From the NCBI GenBank assembly GCA_036654415.1, contig JAVVSB010000006.1:1-64000 (forward strand): DNA of 64,000 nucleotides, written 5' to 3'. Within the stretch, counting starts at the first letter, position 1. Each line of letters begins with the position of its first letter. Under the pieces are notes generated by a model. The model made no database searches and was not told the DNA's origin. It worked only from the letters and a program-made list of their open reading frames with translations. The position numbers and the translations under genes are program-made. Positions 45,441 to 53,332 of the stretch are shown piece after piece. The DNA comes from Mucinivorans sp036654415 (lineage in GTDB: Bacteria; Bacteroidota; Bacteroidia; Bacteroidales; Rikenellaceae).

Positions 45441-45809
45441 TCAATCGCTCTTGGCACTTCTAAAAGTTACAATATGAACTGTTACAGCTACAGCTGTTAA
45501 TGTTAGGAATAGCCGTACCCAAAGATTATCAGTAAAACAAAAAATAGAGAGTAACATAACACTCCACATAAGAATCAAGGTGCGAACCTTGACCTTAAGT
45601 GGCATACCAGCTCCGCTGGCATAGCTAGCCACATAAGGACCTAAAATTTTATTGTCCAGTAATTTACGTGCTAACTCTGGCGAAGAGCGATAAAAGAAAA
45701 ATAGCGCCGCCAACAGGAATGGCGTGGTGGGCAACAAGGGTAGAAAGACACCAAGAGTGCCCAGCCCCGCACACAGAGAACCTAAAAAAATAAATAATTT
45801 ACAAAACAA
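45441..45809 (-). CDS. DUF454 (YbaN-family) inner-membrane protein
   Basis: A 122-aa membrane protein with the hallmark loop GVFLPLLPTTPFLLAALFFF, followed by SSPELARKLL and two more hydrophobic helices near the carboxy end (LILMWSVMLLSIFCF and a final LFLTLTAVAVTVHIV). The family is widespread and its function is not known. It is five bases after the DUF3298 gene and probably co-transcribed with it. Confidence 0.9.
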   Translation of the reverse strand: MFCKLFIFLGSLCAGLGTLGVFLPLLPTTPFLLAALFFFYRSSPELARKLLDNKILGPYVASYASGAGMPLKVKVRTLILMWSVMLLSIFCFTDNLWVRLFLTLTAVAVTVHIVTFRSAKSD

Positions 45810-45814
45810 AATCC

Positions 45815-46660
45815 CTACCGTTTTATACGACGTTCTGCACGACGATTATCATCTCGGTGTACAGACTTAATTTTTTGGTTATAAGACTTATACCCCTTAG
45901 ATGAATAGACTGACTTCATAAGCTTTTCATTAACAATATCACCAAGTTGATTGTAAGGAATTATAATGGAAATATCGCCAGAGGAGTAAGGAGCAATCTC
46001 GTATGGTTGATAATATAGCACCAGCCCTTTACCCGAAAGCCCCATTTGAGAGGGAATAGGAATATCACTAAGTTCCATAAACAGACCCGTTTGCAGGCGC
46101 ATAGCATCCAAAGGCTTATGATTTTGCCTACAAAACGCTACCGCAGCCAAATCCATCAAGGTTGCTGTATCTTTGACAAAAGACTGTATATCAATCGTTT
46201 GTCCGCTACGTGGATTTACATTAAGATAGACACCATCACTCATGCCATGAGCACCTCCAGCAAAAAAATATTGTTGCAAAAAAACAGAGACAATACTATC
46301 ATTACCAAATAGTTCGTAGGCCGAGTAGTGAGTGTATGGAAAAGCATCGATACTCTTGGTCTCACCCAAGATGCGTAGACGATGGGCATTATCCAAAAGC
46401 ATAAGATTCAAAGTCTTCTCCGATGTGGCTACAATCTTATTATCATATGGCAAGAAATGATTGAATGTATTAAAGATACGCCTATTAATGGAATCGGCTA
46501 CCGCATTACCAGCCGTGGCAAAAGGATAATAGATATGAATATCTGCATTACCCTCTTTACGAATCATCTGATTCTCCTTAAAATCAATAGGATAAGAGGA
46601 TTGAGCAAAGCTCAAAGCCGAGACCGAGGTTAGCAGGAGGGTGAGTAAGTTTTTTTTCAT
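45815..46660 (-). CDS. Secreted DUF3298-domain protein (RsiV-like)
   Basis: A 281-aa protein with a signal peptide (1-19, ending SFAQ). An amino-terminal beta-rich region is followed by a DUF3298 domain that ends with LVLYYQPYEIAPYSSGDISI and the PYNQL segment, as in RsiV and PdaC accessory domains. A highly basic carboxy tail (RDDNRRAERRIKR) follows. Such proteins are periplasmic; peptidoglycan or lysozyme binding is known for RsiV, but is only a guess here. It lies between aroK and the DUF454 gene in a minus-strand run. Confidence 0.85.
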   Translation of the reverse strand: MKKNLLTLLLTSVSALSFAQSSYPIDFKENQMIRKEGNADIHIYYPFATAGNAVADSINRRIFNTFNHFLPYDNKIVATSEKTLNLMLLDNAHRLRILGETKSIDAFPYTHYSAYELFGNDSIVSVFLQQYFFAGGAHGMSDGVYLNVNPRSGQTIDIQSFVKDTATLMDLAAVAFCRQNHKPLDAMRLQTGLFMELSDIPIPSQMGLSGKGLVLYYQPYEIAPYSSGDISIIIPYNQLGDIVNEKLMKSVYSSKGYKSYNQKIKSVHRDDNRRAERRIKR

Positions 46661-46670
46661 GTTGTCAATT

Positions 46671-47189
46671 TTAGTGTGTTTTGTCGGTATAATAGCTCAA
46701 TATATCAACTATTTGCGAAACATCGCGCGAAGGATTAGCCACAATGATAGTTGCCTGATTGTAGTATACCTCACGCTGAATGAGTGTCGTTGTAATATAC
46801 TCGAGCAACTGCACAGAATTCATAGAGGCAATTAATGGCCTTACAAATTTACCATTTTCTAACCTTTCAGCAAGCACATCGGGCTCTAATTTTAGATAAA
46901 TTGTGCGCCCAAGAGAATTCATAAACTCCATATTGGAGTCTGAACATGGTGTTCCTCCACCACAAGAGACTATTATATTATCTTGCTGAGAAACCTCACG
47001 AAGATACTTAGACTCAAGAGCGCGAAAATAGGGTTCGCCATCAAGGGCAAAAACATCGGCAATAGTACGCCCCTGTTGTTGCTCCAGATATCTATCTAAA
47101 TCAATGAATTCCATCCCCATACTCTTGGCCAGAGACCTGCCAAGAGTACTCTTGCCAGAGCCCATGAAACCTATCAAAAAATATCGCAT
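46671..47189 (-). CDS. aroK: Shikimate kinase
   Basis: A 172-aa kinase with P-loop GFMGSGKST (7-15), shikimate-binding FIDLDRYLE and VVSCGGGTPC, and a lid region near RPLIAS. It phosphorylates shikimate for chorismate synthesis. It follows parC with three bases between them, so it belongs to the topoisomerase IV transcription unit. Confidence 0.95.
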   Translation of the reverse strand: MRYFLIGFMGSGKSTLGRSLAKSMGMEFIDLDRYLEQQQGRTIADVFALDGEPYFRALESKYLREVSQQDNIIVSCGGGTPCSDSNMEFMNSLGRTIYLKLEPDVLAERLENGKFVRPLIASMNSVQLLEYITTTLIQREVYYNQATIIVANPSRDVSQIVDILSYYTDKTH

Positions 47190-47192
47190 CAG

Positions 47193-49874
47193 TTAAAAAA
47201 GATTTAGTTGTGTGGTTAACGGTTTTTCTTCATCTACTTCATCCTCAGTACATTCATTAATTTCAGGTAGAGGCTCTGCAGGTATTTCATCCTTGACTAA
47301 CGGTTCAAGTACATTCACTTTAGAGAGCTCCAAATTAGAGAGGCGTTTCCCTTTGGCCCGAAAACTCTTAATCCCTATAAAATCATCAGCATCAATTACT
47401 TCAGGCGAACGGCCAACAAAACGGCCACCATAAATGAGCTCCAAAGATGGGTATTTATCTTGGCATATAACCACCAATGAACTTTCGGGTTCGACGAACT
47501 GCGCAGCATGTTGTTCGCTCTGCTCAGCCATAAAACGCTTAATATAATGTAGTTGCTGTTGAGTATCGAAATAAACTACGGTATAAATCAGCTGAGAATC
47601 CCATTTCTGAACCCCAAGTACATCCTCGGGAAAATACTGCGAGGGGTCATAACCACAAGTGAAATAGGCATTGGACTTAGTGAAATAGAGTATCTTGTCG
47701 TTGGCCGAAAATTCGCCCAACAATTCGCCACGCCCCTCGGTGTTAAGACGACGAATATCACGGTCAAACCAAACATTCTGCCCTCCAAGGGTGGAGATAC
47801 CACGCTCCTTGAGCACAATCTTATGGATGGCATAACGAGTCAGCAGGTTACCTTGCGAAGAACGTCCCTTGATAGCCAAATCGCCAAAGTTCAAATCCTC
47901 AATCAACTTTTTAAGTCTAGGCCGAGGTTTGAAGTATATCTTAAGCGTTTCGGCCTCTCCATTGGGGTTCACACTCATATACAATATTTCGGAACCTGGA
48001 GTTCCCTTGGTCATATCGTACTCTCTATCACGCGTTATGGCCGTAATGGAGCAGCGTTTCATCAAAATAGAGCCATTTTTGCCATCACGATAGATTACAT
48101 TGTAAATAGTGCGGTCGTCACCACGCTTAAAAACATTGATGTAATAAATATTCTTCTGGAAAAAGCCTTTATCAGAAACCTTAGTAATAATATACTTACC
48201 ACTCTTATCGAAGATAATCACATCATCAATATCAGAACAATCGCAAACTAGTTCGTCCTTGACCATCTGTTTGCCGATGCCAAAGAACCCCTCGATACGG
48301 TTGACATACAATTTGGCATTGGCCACCACAACCTTGGTAGCCTCAATGGTATCGAAAGAGCGTATCTCGGTACGACGCTCACGAGAAGCCCCATACTTTT
48401 TCAGAATATTTTTATAATAAGCAATCGTATAATTAGTTAACGAGTTCAAATCACGCTCGGTCTGCTCCATATCAGCCTCCAAACCACGAATATATTCGTC
48501 GGCACGGAAGGTGTCGTATTTAGAGATACGTTTAATTTTTATCTCTGTCAACTTGATAATATCTTCTTGAGTAACATTCCTTCTAAGTAACTTCTTAAAC
48601 GGGTCTAACCCATGGTCAATAGTTTCGAGTACGGCCTGCCAAGTGGTACATTCCTCAATTTGGTGGTAGATACGATTTTCAATAAAAATCTTCTCTAGGG
48701 AACTCATATGCCAATCTTCGGAAAGTTCGTTCAAACGAATTTCGAGCTCCATGCCCAATAGATGGCGACTTTTGTCAACAGAACGCATCAGAAGCTCCTT
48801 TACGCCCAAGAACCACGGACGATTATCATCTATGACACAGGCATTTGGCGAAATAGACACCTCACAATCAGTGAAAGCATAAAGCGCATCGATAGTCTTA
48901 TCTGGCGAAACATCGCCACTCAGATGAATCAATATCTCGACATTAGCCGCCGTATTATCATCAACTTTGCGTATTTTTATCTTACCTCGTTCATTAGCCT
49001 TGATGATGGTTTCTATTAGCGAAGTGGTGGTTTTGCCGTATGGTATCTCAGTAATAACCAATGTTTTATGGTCTGTCTTATTTATTTTAGCACGCACCTT
49101 GACCACACCGCCTCGCACACCGTTGTTATAACGTGTAACATCCACCATGCCACCCGTTGGAAAATCGGGATAGAGTTCAAAAGGCTCACCCTCGAGGTAG
49201 GCAATCGAGGCACAAAGTAACTCCACAAAGTTATGTGGCAAAATCTTAGAGGCTAACCCAACAGCAATACCCTCGACCCCCTGAGCCAGCAGTAGAGGGA
49301 ACTTAACAGGCAGTGTGACAGGCTCTTGATTACGACCATCATAGGTCGACATCCACTCTGTAGTCTTGGGATTAAAGACCACATCCAAGGCAAATTTACT
49401 AAGCCGCGCCTCGATATATCGTGGAGCAGCAGCCGAATCACCAGTTAGAATATTACCCCAGTTACCCTGACAATCAACCAATAAATCTTTTTGGCCAAGC
49501 CCCACTAACGCATCACCGATTGAGGCATCTCCATGGGGATGGAACTGCATGGTATAACCAATAACGTTGGCAACCTTATTATAGCGACCATCGTCCATCT
49601 TTTTAAGCGCATGCAAAATACGCCGCTGCACAGGTTTAAGTCCGTCAATCAGGTGAGGGACTGCACGTTCCAGAATAACATAGGAGGCATAGTCCAAGAA
49701 CCAATCCTTGTACATACCAGTTAGTTTATGCGAAAGCGAAGCATCTGTGCCAACCAACTTATCATATTTTTGGTTGTGGATGGCAACAGGCTCTACATCC
49801 TGCTCCAGCTCCTCGACCACGGCATCAACTGTTGGCTCTTCTGAGGCATCATTATCAAAAATTTCGTCACTCAT
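47193..49874 (-). CDS. parC: DNA topoisomerase IV subunit A
   Basis: An 893-aa type IIA topoisomerase A subunit. The catalytic Tyr153 is in APRYIEARLS; the breakage-reunion domain covers about 45-480 and a beta-pinwheel domain fills the carboxy part. The start has an acidic extension (1-35). It pairs with the ParE encoded two genes upstream. The segment HPHGDASIGDALV carries Ala where E. coli GyrA/ParC have the quinolone-contacting Ser, with Asp retained four residues later. This fits ParC rather than GyrA of the phylum. Confidence 0.93.
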   Translation of the reverse strand: MSDEIFDNDASEEPTVDAVVEELEQDVEPVAIHNQKYDKLVGTDASLSHKLTGMYKDWFLDYASYVILERAVPHLIDGLKPVQRRILHALKKMDDGRYNKVANVIGYTMQFHPHGDASIGDALVGLGQKDLLVDCQGNWGNILTGDSAAAPRYIEARLSKFALDVVFNPKTTEWMSTYDGRNQEPVTLPVKFPLLLAQGVEGIAVGLASKILPHNFVELLCASIAYLEGEPFELYPDFPTGGMVDVTRYNNGVRGGVVKVRAKINKTDHKTLVITEIPYGKTTTSLIETIIKANERGKIKIRKVDDNTAANVEILIHLSGDVSPDKTIDALYAFTDCEVSISPNACVIDDNRPWFLGVKELLMRSVDKSRHLLGMELEIRLNELSEDWHMSSLEKIFIENRIYHQIEECTTWQAVLETIDHGLDPFKKLLRRNVTQEDIIKLTEIKIKRISKYDTFRADEYIRGLEADMEQTERDLNSLTNYTIAYYKNILKKYGASRERRTEIRSFDTIEATKVVVANAKLYVNRIEGFFGIGKQMVKDELVCDCSDIDDVIIFDKSGKYIITKVSDKGFFQKNIYYINVFKRGDDRTIYNVIYRDGKNGSILMKRCSITAITRDREYDMTKGTPGSEILYMSVNPNGEAETLKIYFKPRPRLKKLIEDLNFGDLAIKGRSSQGNLLTRYAIHKIVLKERGISTLGGQNVWFDRDIRRLNTEGRGELLGEFSANDKILYFTKSNAYFTCGYDPSQYFPEDVLGVQKWDSQLIYTVVYFDTQQQLHYIKRFMAEQSEQHAAQFVEPESSLVVICQDKYPSLELIYGGRFVGRSPEVIDADDFIGIKSFRAKGKRLSNLELSKVNVLEPLVKDEIPAEPLPEINECTEDEVDEEKPLTTQLNLF

Positions 49875-49885
49875 ATCTCTTTATA

Positions 49886-50734
49886 TTATATCTCTTGTTC
49901 GTGCCACTGATTATTATGAAACTCCATAATGGCTTTATATCCGACCTCACGAAGAAGCTCGATGGAGGCCATTCGGCCTGAATTAATAAGTTCGGGTCGA
50001 TGGCTATCAGAGTTGACAACCAACGGGATACCCATCTGGCAAAGCATCCTTAAATTCTGCGCATTAGGGAAAAGGTAGCCTGAGCTGTCGTAAGCCTTGG
50101 TATTAAGTTCCAACATCATTCCCCGCTGGGCGATAAAACTAAAATACTCTTGCACCTTTCGCTTATACCACACTTTCTGCGTTATGCCAGGCTCCACACG
50201 CGAGGCGTTCATGGAAATTTTGTCGGCATGGCCCACAAAATCAAAACCGCCAAGGGCAACCATGCGCATCTTGGCGTCGAAATAGTCGCACACCAAACGC
50301 CTTAAATCATTATCGTAATAGAGAAGAAGACTCTTGATAAAACTTTCGGGACGGGTGTCGGCATCAAAAACCTCCTGAGGTCCTACCTTGATAAAGTGGA
50401 CCGAACCAATACTATAATCCAAGTCAAGAGACTGAAAATAGTCGTTAGCTGGATTATGGTCCTCATCGATATAGTCAATCTCCATGGATGCATAAACTTC
50501 TATTTGGCTCTGGTACTTACGTTTTAGAGATGCTATTTCAGCAAGATACGCATCTACACACTCCCACTGAAGCACCTTACTAAAGCCCACATAGGCAGGC
50601 AGCGGAGCATGAGAGGAGATACCGTAGGACGAAAAGCCAGCCTCGATGGCTGCCTTAACAAACTCCTCCATTGGAGCGCGACCATCACAATATTGGCAAT
50701 GGCTATGATAATTTGTACCGTATTTTAGACTCAT
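49886..50734 (-). CDS. PHP-family histidinol-phosphatase-like phosphatase
   Basis: A 282-aa PHP-domain protein. Metal-binding residues appear in YHSHCQYCDG, GISSHAPL, MEIDYI, GSVHF, GHADK and NSDSHRP, the full set seen in HisK/HisJ-type histidinol phosphatases. That activity (last phosphatase step of histidine synthesis) is the best guess, though no his genes are nearby. The start is set at the ATG of MSLKYG; a longer version would need TTG. It lies between parE and parC. Confidence 0.88.
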   Translation of the reverse strand: MSLKYGTNYHSHCQYCDGRAPMEEFVKAAIEAGFSSYGISSHAPLPAYVGFSKVLQWECVDAYLAEIASLKRKYQSQIEVYASMEIDYIDEDHNPANDYFQSLDLDYSIGSVHFIKVGPQEVFDADTRPESFIKSLLLYYDNDLRRLVCDYFDAKMRMVALGGFDFVGHADKISMNASRVEPGITQKVWYKRKVQEYFSFIAQRGMMLELNTKAYDSSGYLFPNAQNLRMLCQMGIPLVVNSDSHRPELINSGRMASIELLREVGYKAIMEFHNNQWHEQEI

Positions 50735-50741
50735 AAATCCC

Positions 50742-52604
50742 TTAAGCAATACCTTGCTCTATATCGTGTGCTATATCTTGTTCTATCTTTAAATTACTGA
50801 TAATAAAGTCTTGGCGATCCATCGTATTTTTGCCCATATAAAACTCTAACATATCATGAATGGTCTCACTGGAGGACATACGCACCTTTTCCAGACGAAT
50901 ATTCTCACCTATGAAACCGCGAAACTCATCTGGCGAAATCTCGCCCAACCCCTTAAAGCGTGTGATTTCGGCCGTGGAGCCCAACTTATGCAACGCATTT
51001 TGACGCTCAACATCGCTATAACAATAGAGGGTCTCCTTCTTGTTTCGCACCCTAAAGAGCGGAGTTTGAAGTATATAAAGGTGTTCACCACGAATGACAT
51101 CAGGGAAAAATTGCAAGAAAAAAGTCATCAACAGTAGCCTAATATGCATACCATCAACATCGGCATCGGTGGCTATAATAATCTTATTGTAACGCAGATT
51201 ATCCATATCCTCCTCAATGTTTAAAGCTGCCTGCAAAAGGTTAAACTCCTCGTTCTCGTAAACTATCTTTTTGGTAAGTCCATAAGTATTGAGCGGCTTA
51301 CCCTTGAGTGAAAAGACAGCCTGAGTATTAACATCACGTGACTTGGTGATAGAACCACTGGCCGAATCACCCTCGGTGATGAAGATGGAGCTAAACTCGC
51401 TCCTTGGGTCTTTATCGCCCAAATGCATACGACAATCGCGCAACTTTTTATTGTGCAACGAGGCCTTTTTAGCCATCTCGCGCGCCTTTTTCTGAACCCC
51501 ACTGATGGCCTTACGCTCCTTCTCAGCCTCAAGAATTTTACGAAGCATAACCTCGGCCACCGCTGGATTTTTGTGTAAGAAGTTATCAAGTTTCTCTTTA
51601 AGAAAATCGCCTATATAGCTACGTAGACTAACCCCACCAGGGGCCATATCCTTGGACCCGAGTTTGGTTTTGGTCTGAGAATCGAATACAGGCTCAATAA
51701 CCTTGATGGAGACAGCTGCAATAATGGATGCCCGAATGTCAGCCGCATCAAAATCCTTTTTATAGAACTCGCGCACAACCTTAACCACGGCCTCTCGGAA
51801 AGCTGCCTGATGGGTGCCACCCTGGGTGGTATGCTGCCCATTGACAAAACTAAAGTAGCTCTCGTTGTAGCCCGTCCCATGGCTCATGGCCACCTCTATA
51901 TCCTCACCACTGAGGTGAATGGGCGGATAGAGATACTCCTCGCCAACGGTCTCGGTCAACAAATCCAACAGCCCATTACGACTTACATAGGGTACACCAT
52001 TAAACTTGAGGGTAAGCCCAGCATTAAGGTAAGTGTAATTTTTGAGCATCTGCTCAATATAGTCCCAACGGAAGGTGTAATCGCCAAAGATAGTCCTATC
52101 GGGAGTAAAAACAACCTGAGTTCCATTCTTCTGAGTGGTGGTTTGAGTAGAGTCACTAACTTCAATACCAGCAGCATACTCAATTGTACGCTGCTGCCCC
52201 TCACGTGTGGCACTAACCACAAAACAGGAGCTCATGGCGTTGACCGCCTTAAGTCCCACACCGTTGAGCCCAACCGACTTTTTGAAGGCCACCGAATCAT
52301 ACTTGGCCCCTGTATTCATCTTACTAACCGCATCGGAAAGCACACCCAAAGGGATACCACGACCATAGTCGCGTATGGAGACCTGGGGACCATCCATGTT
52401 AATCTCGATAAGTTTACCTTGGCCCATCACGAACTCGTCAACCGAGTTGTCAATTACCTCCTTGATAAGTACATACATACCATCATCTGGACTCGACCCA
52501 TCGCCCAACTTACCGATATACATCCCTGGGCGGCGGCGCACATGCTCCTGCCACTCAAGGGTTTGGAACTCATCCTCTGTATACTTTACCTCTTTATCTG
52601 ACAT
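50742..52604 (-). CDS. parE: DNA topoisomerase IV subunit B
   Basis: A 620-aa GHKL-ATPase/TOPRIM protein. The ATP site is made by EVIDNSVDEF, DYGRGIPLG and VGLNGVGLKAVNA, and the TOPRIM domain by TEGDSASGSITKSRD and TDADVDGMHIRLL. The short length and EGDSASG (not EGDSAGG) are characteristic of Bacteroidetes ParE. With ParC it decatenates daughter chromosomes. It overlaps the plsC stop by 19 bases. Confidence 0.95.
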   Translation of the reverse strand: MSDKEVKYTEDEFQTLEWQEHVRRRPGMYIGKLGDGSSPDDGMYVLIKEVIDNSVDEFVMGQGKLIEINMDGPQVSIRDYGRGIPLGVLSDAVSKMNTGAKYDSVAFKKSVGLNGVGLKAVNAMSSCFVVSATREGQQRTIEYAAGIEVSDSTQTTTQKNGTQVVFTPDRTIFGDYTFRWDYIEQMLKNYTYLNAGLTLKFNGVPYVSRNGLLDLLTETVGEEYLYPPIHLSGEDIEVAMSHGTGYNESYFSFVNGQHTTQGGTHQAAFREAVVKVVREFYKKDFDAADIRASIIAAVSIKVIEPVFDSQTKTKLGSKDMAPGGVSLRSYIGDFLKEKLDNFLHKNPAVAEVMLRKILEAEKERKAISGVQKKAREMAKKASLHNKKLRDCRMHLGDKDPRSEFSSIFITEGDSASGSITKSRDVNTQAVFSLKGKPLNTYGLTKKIVYENEEFNLLQAALNIEEDMDNLRYNKIIIATDADVDGMHIRLLLMTFFLQFFPDVIRGEHLYILQTPLFRVRNKKETLYCYSDVERQNALHKLGSTAEITRFKGLGEISPDEFRGFIGENIRLEKVRMSSSETIHDMLEFYMGKNTMDRQDFIISNLKIEQDIAHDIEQGIA

Positions 52605-53332
52605 AACTTATCATATTCATCTTTTATTATCTTTTTGGCATAAGAGGCCAACTCATCCATGGAGAGAGAATTAACTGTTTCAACCGATATTTCAGGCAAT
52701 ATGCTCACCACAAAATAGTGGTTGGTGGTGACCCCCTCCTCCTTACCCACGGCATCGGAGGTGCCGATGGTAACCACAGGCAAAATAGGTTGTTTAGCGA
52801 TTTTGGCCAACATAAAAGCCCCCACATGGAACTCCCCTATCTGCCCCGTTTTGGAACGAGTGCCCTCGGGAAAAAGGAAGACCGAAATGCCTTCACGCAT
52901 AAAGGCGGTACACTCCTTAATCATCTTCTTAGCCCCTGAAGCTCCACCACGGTGAATGCCCACATCACCACGCATCCAAAGCACCCAACCAAAAAAAGGG
53001 ATGGAGTAGACCTCGTATTTGCTAACCCAACGAAAATTAGCTGGGACATAGAACAACAACGGAATGTCGAGCATAGAGTTGTGGTTGCTGAGCATTAAGT
53101 AGGTTTTACTCTTGTCGAGATTCTCGCGGCCACGCACCTCGACCCTCCACCACGGATTCAACCGATAAATAATCTTTGACCAAAAACTGGAGTACCACTG
53201 CATGGCCAAACGCCTACGGCTATCGAACACCATAACATAACACCACACAGGGATGGAACCAAAAAAGAGCATCATGGTAAAGAAAAAAAAGATGATGCCA
53301 AAAACTGCTGAGCGCACGTATTTCATTATCAT
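52586..53332 (-). CDS. plsC: 1-acyl-sn-glycerol-3-phosphate acyltransferase (PlsC family)
   Basis: A 248-aa membrane acyltransferase. Amino-terminal helices (residues 5-35) precede motif I NHNSMLD (H-x4-D), the glycerophosphate-binding FPEGTRS motif and the ILPVVTIG strand. It adds the second acyl chain in phosphatidic acid synthesis; lyso-ornithine lipid acylation is a less likely alternative in this phylum. The start overlaps the stop of the GH2-like gene (ATGA) and its end overlaps the parE start, so all three are coupled. Confidence 0.93.
   Translation of the reverse strand: MIMKYVRSAVFGIIFFFFTMMLFFGSIPVWCYVMVFDSRRRLAMQWYSSFWSKIIYRLNPWWRVEVRGRENLDKSKTYLMLSNHNSMLDIPLLFYVPANFRWVSKYEVYSIPFFGWVLWMRGDVGIHRGGASGAKKMIKECTAFMREGISVFLFPEGTRSKTGQIGEFHVGAFMLAKIAKQPILPVVTIGTSDAVGKEEGVTTNHYFVVSILPEISVETVNSLSMDELASYAKKIIKDEYDKLCQIKR

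Noticed and set aside
47193..52604. gyrA/gyrB instead of parC/parE
   Set aside because: The B subunit is short with EGDSASG, and the A subunit has HGDASIGDALV; both match topoisomerase IV of this phylum, and the two genes are linked.
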